DNA of 38,784 bases from an uncultured Erysipelotrichaceae bacterium (GCA_946183085.1 CAMGZU010000005.1:1-38784); one strand, 5' to 3'; shown: positions 24,171 to 33,206, counted from the stretch's first letter. Notes: generated by a model not told the origin, from the letters alone. Numbers and translations are program-made.

Positions 24171-24798
24171 AGTCTGTTTCGAGAAGATTGAGGAAACGAG
24201 CTGGTCTTCCCTTTTCGGATTCGATGGATGCGTCTGTCGGAAATGCTACAAAAAGATGGCACCGATTTTTATCTCGTTCAAAACCGAAGGCGTCCCTTCG
24301 CTTGCCCTTTATTTCTACAACGAAGAAATCACCTCGATCCTCTTCCAATTCAAAGGCTGCTTTGACATTGAACTGGCCCCGGTGTTCTTAGGCAGGGCTT
24401 TGCCTTTGCTGAAGGCCAAATACCGGGGCTACACTTTGCTCCCGGCGCCAAGCAGTTCCTCTCACGACGAACGGCGTGGCTTCAACCATGTGGTGGAGAT
24501 GTTCAAAGGGCTTGGCTTACCCATCCTCCAAGCCTTTCGAAAAACCGAGGACGTGAAGCAGGCCGATCTTTCCGCGAAAGAGAGGAAAAAGGTGAAGAAG
24601 CGAATCGCTTGGAACAAAGGAATCAGCATTCGTGGCAAGAAGGTTTTGCTGGTGGATGACGTCTACACGACCGGCTCCACAATGAAGGCCTGTTTGGCGC
24701 TTGCCAAGAAGCATCGCCCCAAGAAGATTTCGATCCTCGTGATGGCCAAGACGCCGCCTCTAAAGAGGCAAGGCAAAAAGAAAGGAGAGGCGGGATAA
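24088..24798 (+). CDS. comFC: ComFC-family phosphoribosyltransferase-like protein
   Basis: A 236-residue ComFC/GntX protein. A zinc-finger pair CKVC...CVCRKC (about 27-53) is followed by PAPSSSSHDERRGFNHV and the PRPP-binding loop VLLVDDVYTTGSTM (about 189-202). The family supports DNA uptake with ComFA. The only start codon in frame before the zinc finger is the ATG at 24088, which places the first 26 residues inside comFA in another reading frame (83-nt overlap). These extra residues are not conserved in the family. The end is 64 nt before secA, and no hairpin terminator is obvious apart from the inverted repeat in the secA promoter. Confidence 0.85.
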   Translation: MSSSYATKKPKPCKKRSGKSSTPTRFCKVCFEKIEETSWSSLFGFDGCVCRKCYKKMAPIFISFKTEGVPSLALYFYNEEITSILFQFKGCFDIELAPVFLGRALPLLKAKYRGYTLLPAPSSSSHDERRGFNHVVEMFKGLGLPILQAFRKTEDVKQADLSAKERKKVKKRIAWNKGISIRGKKVLLVDDVYTTGSTMKACLALAKKHRPKKISILVMAKTPPLKRQGKKKGEAG

Positions 24799-24809
24799 AT
24801 GACGCTTCG

Positions 24810-24838
24810 TTGCTTACCATTTAACAAAATGGTAGACT
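24810..24838 (+). promoter_or_regulatory. secA promoter with palindromic spacer
   Basis: TTGCTT (24810-24815), 17 nt, extended -10 TGgTAGACT (24830-24838). The spacer is occupied by an inverted repeat: TACCATTT (24815-24822), AACA, AAATGGTA (24827-24834). Its size and position fit an operator for a dimeric repressor. It could also act as a weak transcription stop for comFC. Confidence 0.6.
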
Positions 24839-24862
24839 TTATCTCGCGTTTTAGGAGAACCC

Positions 24863-27319
24863 ATGTCGAACATCATTGAAAAAATCTTTCGTCTCGAGAA
24901 ACGAGAGCTGAACCGTTACGCCAAAGAGGCGGACCGTGTCATGGCTTACGATGAAGAGATGTCCAAATTAAGCGACGACGATCTTCGTGCAAAGACCAAG
25001 AAATTCCAGGAAGGCCTCCGCGATGGAAGCCTTACCTTGGATGACATCAAGTACGAAGCGTTTGCCGTTGCCCGCGAAGGCGCTTGGCGCGCGATCGGCC
25101 AAAAGCCATTCAAAGTCCAGATCATCGGCTCGCTCGTCTTAAATGGCGGCAACATCGCCGAGATGAGGACCGGCGAAGGTAAGACCTTGACCGCAACCAT
25201 GGCGGTTTATCTGAATGCTCTTACTGGCAAAGGCGTCCACGTCGTCACCGTCAACGAATACTTGGCGGAACGTGACGCGAACTGGATGGGCAACATCTAC
25301 CGTTTCCTCGGCTTAACCGTCGGCTGCAACCTTTCCTCAAAGAGCGCTTCCGAAAAGCGCGAAGCCTATCTTTGCGACGTCACCTACACGACCAACTCGG
25401 AGCTTGGCTTCGACTATCTTCGCGACAACATGGCCCCGACCGTGGAAGGCCGCGTCTTGCGTGGCCTTGCCTTCGCCATCGTCGACGAAGCCGACTCCAT
25501 CCTCATCGACGAATCCCGCACCCCGCTCATCATTTCCGGCGGCGCCCGCACCCAAGCCAGCCAATATCAGGTCGCGGACCGTTTCGTTAAGCTTCTCCGC
25601 AAGGACAAAGACTTCACGATCGACATCAAAACCAAGACCTGCTCCTTGACTGACGAAGGCAACGACAAGGCCGAGCGCATGTTCGGCGTGAAGAACCTTT
25701 ACGATCCCGAAAACCAGGAACTCGTCCACCGCATCCACCAGGCGCTTAAGGCCAACTACATCATGACCCGCGACGTCGAATACATGGTGGCCGCGGACCG
25801 CACGATCCAGCTCATCGACCAGTTCACCGGCCGTGTTCTCAAAGGCCGTGAATATAACGATGGTCTCCAGCAGGCCATCCAGGCCAAAGAAGGCGTGGAG
25901 ATCAAACAGGAAACCACCGTCCTTGCCACCATCACCTATCAGAACTTCTTCCGCCTTTATAAAAAGCTCTCCGGCATGACCGGTACCGCGAAGACCGAGG
26001 AAGAGGAATTCGAGAAGATCTATAACATGAAGGTCGTGGTCATCCCGACCAACCGCCCGATCCAGCGTATCGACGCCGTCGACTTCATCTTCGGCACGAA
26101 GCAAGCCAAGCTCAAAGCCCTCATTCAGGAAGTGAAGGAACGCCATGAGAAAGGCCAGCCGATCTTGATTGGCACGACTTCCGTCGAATCCAACGAAGAA
26201 ATCTCCCATCTTTTAACGGAAGCGGGGCTTCCTCATGAAGTCTTAAACGCGAAAAACCAGGCACGTGAAGCGGAAATCATCTCGCACGCCGGCGAAAAAG
26301 GCGCGATCACCTTGGCCACCAACATGGCTGGCCGTGGTACCGACATCAAACTCGGCGAAGGCGTCCGCGAACTCGGCGGACTTTGCGTCTTCGGCACCGA
26401 ACGTCATGAATCCCGCCGTATCGACAACCAGCTCCGCGGCCGTTCTGGCCGTCAGGGCGACCCGGGTTTCTCCCGTTTCTACGTCTCCTTCGATGACGAA
26501 CTCATGCGCCGTTTCGCCCCAGAAGGCCTCCGCAACCTCTTCGTCAACCAACTCCAAGACGAAGCCTTGGAAAACCGCACGCTCGTCAACGCGGTCACCA
26601 ACGCCCAAAAACAAATCGAAGGCCAGAACTTCGATACCCGCAAAAACTTGCTCGACTATGACGACGTCTTAGCCAAGCAGCGTCAGATCATCTACGATCA
26701 CCGTGACCGCATTTTGTTCGCGGATGACATCGAGGACATGATCCACGAGAACTTCAAAGCCGCGGGTGCCTATTTGGCCAAGCGCGCGGTCATGAACGGC
26801 CGCGACGATGGCCTCGTTTCGGGCGAAAGCCTCCGCAAATTGGTCGAGCCGGCCTTTATGCCGGAAGGCACCTTCCCCGCCAACGCTTATGACGAAGCGC
26901 CGGTCGATGAAGCCGGTGAAGACTTGGGCGAAGCCCTCTATGGCATCTACCTCAAGAAGCGCGCCACTTGGCCGCAGGAAGAAGTCGATAAGGCCCAGCG
27001 TCAGATCTCGCTTTCCGTCATCGACCACAACTGGACCCGGCACATCGATACCATGGCCCATCTCCGCGAAGGCATTGGTCTTCGCTCCTATGCTCAGACC
27101 AATCCGCTTCAGGACTACGTCAACGAAGGCTATGACCTCTTCCGCGACATGAACAACCGCATCGCGGTCGACATCGTCTTCAACTTCTTGAACGTCAAAA
27201 TCCAGCGCCGCGAAGCGCCGAAAGAAGACGTGAAGACCGAAGGTGCCGTCGAAGCCGAAGCCACCACCAAGGAAGGCGAACTTCCCGCTCCGAAAGGAGA
27301 AGGCGGCGAAAACAACTAA
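24863..27319 (+). CDS. secA: Preprotein translocase ATPase SecA
   Basis: An 818-residue SecA motor. It has the nucleotide-binding domain 1 motifs MRTGEGKTLTATM (about 100) and VDEADSILIDESRTPLI (about 207), the NBD2 TNMAGRGTDIKLG (about 489) and RGRSGRQGDPG, and the C-terminal helical scaffold DHNWTRHIDTM. It drives secretion through SecYEG at the cytoplasmic membrane. Its tail is acidic/Ala-Gly rich and lacks the Cys-rich zinc finger of many SecA proteins. AGGAG precedes the ATG, and secG lies 4.8 kb downstream. SecA-prfB adjacency is the usual Bacillus arrangement. Confidence 0.96.
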   Translation: MSNIIEKIFRLEKRELNRYAKEADRVMAYDEEMSKLSDDDLRAKTKKFQEGLRDGSLTLDDIKYEAFAVAREGAWRAIGQKPFKVQIIGSLVLNGGNIAEMRTGEGKTLTATMAVYLNALTGKGVHVVTVNEYLAERDANWMGNIYRFLGLTVGCNLSSKSASEKREAYLCDVTYTTNSELGFDYLRDNMAPTVEGRVLRGLAFAIVDEADSILIDESRTPLIISGGARTQASQYQVADRFVKLLRKDKDFTIDIKTKTCSLTDEGNDKAERMFGVKNLYDPENQELVHRIHQALKANYIMTRDVEYMVAADRTIQLIDQFTGRVLKGREYNDGLQQAIQAKEGVEIKQETTVLATITYQNFFRLYKKLSGMTGTAKTEEEEFEKIYNMKVVVIPTNRPIQRIDAVDFIFGTKQAKLKALIQEVKERHEKGQPILIGTTSVESNEEISHLLTEAGLPHEVLNAKNQAREAEIISHAGEKGAITLATNMAGRGTDIKLGEGVRELGGLCVFGTERHESRRIDNQLRGRSGRQGDPGFSRFYVSFDDELMRRFAPEGLRNLFVNQLQDEALENRTLVNAVTNAQKQIEGQNFDTRKNLLDYDDVLAKQRQIIYDHRDRILFADDIEDMIHENFKAAGAYLAKRAVMNGRDDGLVSGESLRKLVEPAFMPEGTFPANAYDEAPVDEAGEDLGEALYGIYLKKRATWPQEEVDKAQRQISLSVIDHNWTRHIDTMAHLREGIGLRSYAQTNPLQDYVNEGYDLFRDMNNRIAVDIVFNFLNVKIQRREAPKEDVKTEGAVEAEATTKEGELPAPKGEGGENN

Positions 27320-27342
27320 TCGCTTTTAAAGGAAAAAGGAAT

Positions 27343-28471
27343 ATGAAAGAGCTCGTCGAGTTAAAACAAAAAGCCCAAGACCTGGGCAAAGTAGTCTCGC
27401 AGCTCGGTGGTTCTCTTTGACCTGGTAGGTTTAAAGAAAGAGATTGCCGAACTCGAAGACAAACAAAACCAAGAGAATTTCTGGAATGACCAGGAATCCG
27501 CTTTGGTCGTGGTAAACCGCTTGTCCGACATCAAAGGCAAAGTGGGCGGCTACGAAAAGGCCGTTAGCGATCTAAAAGACATCAATGAGATGCTCGAAAT
27601 GGCCGACATCGGCGATTCCGAGATGCTCGAACTCATCTCCTCGATGGAAGAGGAAATGGAACAAAATACCAAGGAATTGCGCAATCTTTTGCTGTTCCGC
27701 GGCGAATATGATGCCTTAAATTGCACCGTGGACATCCATCCGGGCGCAGGCGGCACCGAGGCCCAGGATTGGGCGTCGATGCTTTTGCGCATGTATGCCA
27801 GATGGTGTGAACGCCATAACTACAAATACACCATCCTTTCGCTTGAAGACGGCGACGAAGCGGGCATCAAATCCGTCACCTTCAAAGTCACCGGCCATAA
27901 CGCTTATGGCATGCTCAAAGGCGAGAAAGGCGTCCATCGCTTGGTCCGCATCTCGCCCTTTGACGCCAACGCCAGACGCCACACCTCGTTTTCTTCCGTC
28001 AACGTCGTGCCGGAGTTTGGCCCGGTCGCCAACGTCGTCATCGACCCCAAAGACCTCCGCATCGACATCTTCCGTTCGGGCGGTGCAGGCGGACAAAACG
28101 TCAACAAAGTCTCCTCTGCGGTCCGCATCACCCACCTTCCGACTGGCATCGTCGTCTCCTCGGAAGCCGAGCGTGACCAGCCGAAAAACAAAGCCAACTG
28201 TATGGCGATGCTCCGCGACAAACTCATGCAGCGTCAGCTCGAAGAGCGCGAAGCCCAGATGAAGTCGATCATCGGCGAGCAGAAGAACATCGAATGGGGA
28301 TCACAAATCCGTTCTTATGTCTTCCAACCATATCAGCTCGTGAAAGACCATCGCACCGAAATGGAAATGGGCAACGTGCAGGCCGTCATGGACGGAGAAA
28401 TCGATCCCTTCCTTTCCGCTTACCTTGAAATGGAGGCCAAGAACGCCGATGCTCGGAAAGAAGCTAAGTAA
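27343..28471 (+). CDS. prfB: Peptide chain release factor 2, programmed +1 frameshift
   Basis: RF2 encoded in two frames. From ATG27343, 25 codons run to CTT, then an in-frame TGA at 27418-27420. Slipping +1 at CTT-TGA-C continues LDLVGLKKEI in the new frame to the TAA at 28471, for a total of about 375 residues. GGTGGT lies three bases before the slip codon, where the classic site has AGGGGG, so the internal Shine-Dalgarno is weak. The catalytic GGQ is at about 249-251 in GAGGQNVNK. RF2 reads UAA/UGA; low RF2 favours the shift, so the protein controls its own level. The upstream 27343 start has AAGGA. The gene overlaps the YitT-like gene by 23 nt. Confidence 0.95.
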
Positions 28472-29435
28472 ACACGAAGTCCTGAAGATCGTGAAGAACT
28501 ATGTTCTCATTGTTTTTGGCTGCGCTTTGTTGGCTTTCGGCGACGTCGCTTTCATCACCCCGCTTCACCTGGTCACGGGTGGCGTGCTTTCCGTCGGCGT
28601 CATCGTCCAATACTTCGTGGACCTTTCGGGCGCGACGTTCCAGGTCTATGACCTTGTCGCTTGGGGACTGCAGATCGTTTTGTTGGTCGTCGGCTTCCTC
28701 TTCTTGGGAAAGAAGTTCACGCTTCATACCCTTTTCGCGTCGTTGATGTATCCGGCCTTCTTGACCATCTTCTCCCGTTTCCATCTGACCGATTTCGTCT
28801 CGAATCAGTTGATCAATCCTAGTGGCGACAACACCGCTTTGACGATCCTCGCCGGCATCTTTGGCGGCGCTTTCGTCGGCGCGGGCGTTGCCGTTACTTA
28901 TTTCGGCGACGGCTCGACCGGCGGCTTTGACATCGTCTCGATCATCCTTGCCAAATACACGCCCGTCAAAGAAGCCTCTTCCGCCTTCGTGATCGATGGC
29001 ACGCTCGTCATCATCGGTATGATCTGCATGAAGGATATCCCGCTTGGCTTGATTGGCATCTTGAGCGCCCTCGTCTGCGCCCTTGTCGTCCAGTATTCCT
29101 ACGTCAACGCCAACTCCTTCGTCATCGCCGACATCGTCTCCGAGAAATACGAGGAGATCATGCAATACGTGCACGAGAAAATGGATCATGCGACCACCGT
29201 CATCAATGCGACGGGCGGCTATACCGGAACCGACCGCAAAATCCTCCGCGTTGCCTTTAGCAAACGGGAGCTTTTCTCCTTCAAGGCTTTTATCGCCGAG
29301 TGTGACCCGAAGGCCTTCGTAACCTTCACCCAGGCCTCCATGATCAATGGCGAGGGTTTCGATCCTCTTGTCGCAAAAGTGAAGCTCGCGGTGAAGCTCC
29401 ACAAAAAGAACGAAAAGGAGAACGATGGAAAGTAA
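28449..29435 (+). CDS. YitT family membrane protein (DUF161/DUF2179)
   Basis: A 328-residue membrane protein. Five to six hydrophobic segments (about 10-190) are typical of YitT, including the FGDVAFITPLHLVTGGVL and GSTGGFDIVSIIL segments, and a soluble C-terminal DUF2179 domain (about 220-310, with DRKILRVAFSKRELFSFKAFI). The role is unknown; homologs are common in Bacilli near prfB/uvrB (yvjA position). The start is taken at ATG28449, which has GGAGG about 12 nt upstream; it overlaps prfB by 23 nt. The stop overlaps uvrB by 11 nt. Confidence 0.87.
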   Translation: MLGKKLSKHEVLKIVKNYVLIVFGCALLAFGDVAFITPLHLVTGGVLSVGVIVQYFVDLSGATFQVYDLVAWGLQIVLLVVGFLFLGKKFTLHTLFASLMYPAFLTIFSRFHLTDFVSNQLINPSGDNTALTILAGIFGGAFVGAGVAVTYFGDGSTGGFDIVSIILAKYTPVKEASSAFVIDGTLVIIGMICMKDIPLGLIGILSALVCALVVQYSYVNANSFVIADIVSEKYEEIMQYVHEKMDHATTVINATGGYTGTDRKILRVAFSKRELFSFKAFIAECDPKAFVTFTQASMINGEGFDPLVAKVKLAVKLHKKNEKENDGK

Positions 29436-31413
29436 ACCCTTCAAACTCGTATCTCCCTTTAAGCCGACCGGCGATCAGCCCGCGGCCATCCAGAAGATTT
29501 TGGATGGCGTGAAAAAGGGCAAGCAGGTCCAGGTGATTTTGGGCGCGACTGGCACGGGCAAAACCTTCACCGACGCGAACATCATCGCCGCCTTGAACCG
29601 CCCGACTCTTGTCTTGGTCCACAATAAGACGTTGGCCTCACAGCTTTATGGCGAGTTCAAAGAACTCTTTCCGGAAAACCGCGTCGAGTATTTCGTCTCG
29701 AACTTCGATTTCTACCAGCCAGAAGCCTACGTTCCTAAGACCGATACCTATATCGATAAAAACGCCGTCATGAACGATGAGATCGAGATGCTCCGCTGCT
29801 CGGCGGTCAACTCGCTTTTGGAACGCAGAGACACCATCGTTGTCGCTTCGGTCGCGGCCATCTATGGCTTAACCGATCCGGAAGAATACCAAGGGCTTCT
29901 TTTCGAGGTCCGCGTTGGGGAGACCATCGATCGCAAAGTCCTCTATCAAAGGCTTTTGGATTCCCAATACACCAGGAACAATCTTTCGCCTGCTCCCGGC
30001 ACCTTCCGCGTCCATGGCGACATCATCGACATTTGGCCCCTTACTTCCCCGGAATCGTATATACGGATCGACTGTTTTGGCGATGACGTTGACTCGATTT
30101 CGCAGATCAACGCCTTAACGGGCGAGGTCATTGAACACTACAAAACCTATCCTTTCTATCCGGCTTATGACCATGCCTCGACCCGCAAAAGGATCGAAGC
30201 GGCGGTCTCGACCATCAAGGTGGAGCTCGCCGAGCGTCTTGCCGAACTGAGAAAGCAGGGCAAGCTTCTTGAGGCCGAGCGTCTTGAGATGCGGACCACC
30301 CAAGACATGGACTCGCTTCTCGAATTCGGCCGCTGCCCGGGCATTGAAAACTATTCCCGCCACATCGATGGCCGTAAGCCTGGTCAAAGACCCTTCTGCT
30401 TGTTGGATTATTTCCCCAAAGACTATTTGCTTCTCGTGGACGAAAGCCACGTCACCTTCCCGCAGATACGCGGCATGTACAATGGCGACCGTTCCCGCAA
30501 AACGGTGTTGGTGGACTATGGTTTCCGTTTGCCTTCCGCTTTGGACAACCGCCCCTTGAATTACTCCGAATTCGAATCGCTTATGCCCAGCACCGTCATT
30601 TGCACGTCCGCGACGCCTGGCGATTATGAGCTCGAGAAATGCGGCCATGAAGTGGCGGAGCAGATCATCCGTCCGACGGGTTTATTGGACCCGAAGATCG
30701 AAGTGAAGCCGACCATCGGCCAAATCGATGACCTCCTTCAGCAGATCGAAGAGCGGATCGCGAAGAACGAGCGCGTCATGGTGGTCACCTTGACCATCAA
30801 GATGGCGGAGGACTTAACGAGTTATCTCAAAGAGCGCGGAATCAAAGTCACCTATCTTCATAACGAAACCAAAACCTTGGAGCGTGAGCAGATCATCTAC
30901 CAGCTCCGCAAAGGGAAGTTCGATGTTTTGGTCGGTATCAACTTGCTCCGCGAAGGTTTGGATATCCCCGAGGTCTCTTTGATCGCCATTTTGGATGCCG
31001 ACAAAGAAGGCTTCTTAAGAAGCACGAGGTCACTCATTCAGGTCATCGGCCGCGCGGCGAGAAACGCGAATGGCAAAGTCATCATGTATGCCGACGGCTA
31101 TAGCGATTCGATGAAAGAAGCGATCGCCGAGACCGAGAGAAGACGCTCCATCCAAAGCGCCTACAACGAAGAAAACGGCATCATCCCGACCACGATCGTC
31201 AAAGAGATCCGACCGCCGCTTCATAACACCGAGACCGAAGTCGATGAGATCGTCAAAGCCTCGCGCGGCGGCAAGATGAGCCGGAGCCAGATCGAGAAGC
31301 AGATCAAAGATTTGGAGTCGCAGATGAAGAAAGCGGCGAAGGAGTACGACTTCGAGCGCGCGGCGGAGATCCGCGACATCATGTTTGAATTGAAAGCGAG
31401 CCTCAACTCATGA
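29425..31413 (+). CDS. uvrB: Excinuclease ABC subunit B
   Basis: A 662-residue UvrB. It has Walker A GATGTGKT (about 39-46), the beta-hairpin region YQPEAYVPKTDTYIDKNA, the helicase motif LVDESHVTFPQ, VIGRAARN near residue 540, and the C-terminal UVR motif ending DFERAAEIRDIMFEL that contacts UvrA/UvrC. It is the damage-verifying helicase of nucleotide excision repair. AAGGAG precedes the ATG, which overlaps the YitT-like gene. UvrA and UvrC are not in the window. The 3' neighbour is a HAD phosphatase, joined by an ATGA overlap. Confidence 0.97.
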   Translation: MESKPFKLVSPFKPTGDQPAAIQKILDGVKKGKQVQVILGATGTGKTFTDANIIAALNRPTLVLVHNKTLASQLYGEFKELFPENRVEYFVSNFDFYQPEAYVPKTDTYIDKNAVMNDEIEMLRCSAVNSLLERRDTIVVASVAAIYGLTDPEEYQGLLFEVRVGETIDRKVLYQRLLDSQYTRNNLSPAPGTFRVHGDIIDIWPLTSPESYIRIDCFGDDVDSISQINALTGEVIEHYKTYPFYPAYDHASTRKRIEAAVSTIKVELAERLAELRKQGKLLEAERLEMRTTQDMDSLLEFGRCPGIENYSRHIDGRKPGQRPFCLLDYFPKDYLLLVDESHVTFPQIRGMYNGDRSRKTVLVDYGFRLPSALDNRPLNYSEFESLMPSTVICTSATPGDYELEKCGHEVAEQIIRPTGLLDPKIEVKPTIGQIDDLLQQIEERIAKNERVMVVTLTIKMAEDLTSYLKERGIKVTYLHNETKTLEREQIIYQLRKGKFDVLVGINLLREGLDIPEVSLIAILDADKEGFLRSTRSLIQVIGRAARNANGKVIMYADGYSDSMKEAIAETERRRSIQSAYNEENGIIPTTIVKEIRPPLHNTETEVDEIVKASRGGKMSRSQIEKQIKDLESQMKKAAKEYDFERAAEIRDIMFELKASLNS

Positions 31414-32042
31414 AAAACTACGACACCTATCTCTTCGATTTCGATGGAACCCTCTTCGATACGGCCAAATCCCTTGGCCCGGTTTTCCGCGTGGGCTTCC
31501 AGGCGATTGGGATGGATTGCAAAGATGAGGACGCGCTGACCTACATGCACATGTCGCTTCAGGAAGCGGCAAAGCTCGCCGGGGTTCCCGACGAACGATT
31601 CGTCGACTTCGTCATGGGTATTTTGAAGGCCTTAGACGATGAATCTTCCCTCAAGATGATCGAGATCTTCCCAGAGAGCGAAGAAGTGGTACGTGCCTTG
31701 GCAAAACAAGGCAAAAACATCGGCATCGTCTCCGGCAATGGCAGCTCGCACATCCGCCTCGTGCTGTCCCGTTTTGGAATGGATGATTTTTTCACCGCGA
31801 TCTCGGGCTCCGACGAATATAAGAATGGCAAACCAAGCGCCGAACCGATCCTCTTGGCTCTTTCCAAGTTGGGAATCAGCGGGGAGAATGCCGTCTATGT
31901 CGGGGACTCCCTTCAAGACATCAAATGCGCGGAAAACGCGAAGATTGACGGGATTCTCGTCGATCGGAAGAACGAGCATCCGGATTTTGAAGGAACGAAG
32001 ATCGAATCGCTTCGCTCGCTATTAATTGGTGGTTGCGAATAA
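31410..32042 (+). CDS. HAD-superfamily phosphatase (phosphoglycolate phosphatase/PgmB-like)
   Basis: A 210-residue HAD-IA phosphatase. Motif I FDFDGTLFDTA is at residue 9, the Ser motif SGNGSSH near 111, a Lys in KNGKPSAEP near 139, and GDSLQDIKCAENA near 171. A small four-helix cap lies between. It is probably a phosphoglycolate phosphatase (clearing 2-phosphoglycolate released during repair of 3'-blocked DNA ends) or a sugar-phosphate phosphatase; sequence alone does not decide. It overlaps uvrB by 4 nt, so it is co-translated. It is followed 53 nt later by secG, which has its own promoter. Confidence 0.82.
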   Translation: MKNYDTYLFDFDGTLFDTAKSLGPVFRVGFQAIGMDCKDEDALTYMHMSLQEAAKLAGVPDERFVDFVMGILKALDDESSLKMIEIFPESEEVVRALAKQGKNIGIVSGNGSSHIRLVLSRFGMDDFFTAISGSDEYKNGKPSAEPILLALSKLGISGENAVYVGDSLQDIKCAENAKIDGILVDRKNEHPDFEGTKIESLRSLLIGGCE

Positions 32043-32061
32043 CCTTTGGTTAGCATATAGT
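32033..32061 (+). promoter_or_regulatory. secG promoter
   Basis: TTGCGA (32033-32038), 17 nt, TATAGT (32056-32061). The leader of about 28 nt carries a strong Shine-Dalgarno, GGAGG, before the ATG at 32096. Confidence 0.65.
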
Positions 32062-32095
32062 TTTTAGGCAACTTTTACGGAAGGAGGACAAAAAC

Positions 32096-32326
32096 ATGAG
32101 ATGGTATGACGTATTGTTCCTGATCGTTTCCCTCATCATCATCATTTTGAGCCTTCTCCAAGGCGGCAAGAGCTCCGGCGCTTCCGGCGCGATCACCGGC
32201 GGCGGACTCAACGTCTTCGCCAAAAAGCAGGAAAGGGGATCCGAGAAAATCATCACTTGGCTCACCTTCGGCTTCGGCATCATCTTCCTCTTCATGGCCT
32301 TGTTGCTCTCCATCTTGAGCGCTTAA
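32096..32326 (+). CDS. secG: Preprotein translocase subunit SecG
   Basis: A 76-residue membrane protein with two transmembrane helices (about 5-25 and 53-75) joined by a Gly/Ser-rich loop GGKSSGASGAITGGG. It is the accessory SecYEG subunit that eases SecA-driven translocation. The ATG has GGAGG six bases upstream. The gene is monocistronic, with its own promoter and a terminator starting 15 nt after the stop. Confidence 0.9.
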   Translation: MRWYDVLFLIVSLIIIILSLLQGGKSSGASGAITGGGLNVFAKKQERGSEKIITWLTFGFGIIFLFMALLLSILSA

Positions 32327-32340
32327 GCAAAGTGAAAACC

Positions 32341-32367
32341 AAAGACGGCAATAAGCCGTCTTTTTTT
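32341..32367 (+). terminator. Terminator after secG
   Basis: AAAGACGGC (32341-32349), loop AATAA, GCCGTCTTT, with a run of seven T. A canonical intrinsic terminator. Confidence 0.95.
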
Positions 32368-32380
32368 GTCGAATTGTGGT

Positions 32381-32407
32381 TAAGGATTTTTCTCCTTATG
32401 GTAAACT
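32381..32407 (+). promoter_or_regulatory. folD promoter with inverted repeat, leaderless
   Basis: Extended -10 TGgTAAACT (32399-32407) lies seven bases before the ATG at 32415, and no Shine-Dalgarno is present. Immediately upstream, TAAGGA (32381-32386) and TCCTTA (32393-32398) form an inverted repeat over the -35 zone, a possible operator. Confidence 0.5.
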
Positions 32408-32414
32408 CTTTCCT

Positions 32415-33206
32415 ATGGAAGTTCGTGAATTTGTTGCCAAGCGGAAGCTGGAGCTCAAAGAAGAGGTCTCTTCGCTATCCCGCAAACCCAAACTCGTCAT
32501 CATTCAGGTGAACGATGACCCTGCTTCGGATGCTTACATCCGCGGCAAACTCAAAGACGGCGCGGAGATCGGCGCCGACTGCGTCTTGGATAAGATGGAT
32601 CCTTCGACGAGCGAGGAAACCCTTCTTTCGCGCATCGAAGAATACAACCAGGATCCGGCGGTGGACGGCTTGATCGTCCAGCTCCCTCTCCCCAAGCACA
32701 TCTCGGAAGACAAGGTGAAGCTTGCCGTATCGCCAAAAAAGGACGTCGATGGCTTCCACCCTCTTGGCAAACAGAATCCCTGCACCCCGAAAGGCATCAT
32801 CGAATACCTCGACGCCGAAGGCTTCTCCTTCGTGGGGAAGAACGCGGTGGTCATCGGCCGCTCGAACATCGTCGGCAAGCCGATGGCGAAGATGCTTCTC
32901 GCGAAGCACTGCAACGTCACTCAGCTCCATAGCCGCACCTCGAAAGAGGATATGGCCTTCTATCTCGCCCATGCCGATTTGATCGTCGTGGCGGTGGGCC
33001 GCCTTGGCTTAATCGACAACACGTTTACCTTCAAAAAGGATGCCTTCATCGTCGATGTCGGCACGAACCGCGGCGAAGATGGCAAACTCCATGGCGATTG
33101 CGTGCCCTCTCTCCCCGTCAAATTGCAGACCCCCGTCCCAGGCGGCGTTGGTCTATTGACCCGCTTGGCCTTAATGGAAAATCTCTTGGAGGTTACTCAC
33201 AAATGA
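32415..33206 (+). CDS. folD: Bifunctional methylenetetrahydrofolate dehydrogenase/cyclohydrolase
   Basis: A 263-residue FolD. The active-site YxxxK is Tyr41-Lys45 (AYIRGKLKDG), with GLIVQLPLP near 92, KDVDGFHP near 112, and the NADP fold motif VVIGRSNIVGKPMAKML near 151, followed by the PVPGGVG signature. It interconverts 5,10-methylene-, methenyl- and 10-formyl-THF, feeding thymidylate and purine synthesis. It is slightly shorter than the usual about 285 residues. ATG32415 (MEVREF) is chosen over an in-frame upstream GTG because the promoter sits directly before it. It overlaps the ThyX-like gene by 4 nt. Confidence 0.93.
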   Translation: MEVREFVAKRKLELKEEVSSLSRKPKLVIIQVNDDPASDAYIRGKLKDGAEIGADCVLDKMDPSTSEETLLSRIEEYNQDPAVDGLIVQLPLPKHISEDKVKLAVSPKKDVDGFHPLGKQNPCTPKGIIEYLDAEGFSFVGKNAVVIGRSNIVGKPMAKMLLAKHCNVTQLHSRTSKEDMAFYLAHADLIVVAVGRLGLIDNTFTFKKDAFIVDVGTNRGEDGKLHGDCVPSLPVKLQTPVPGGVGLLTRLALMENLLEVTHK

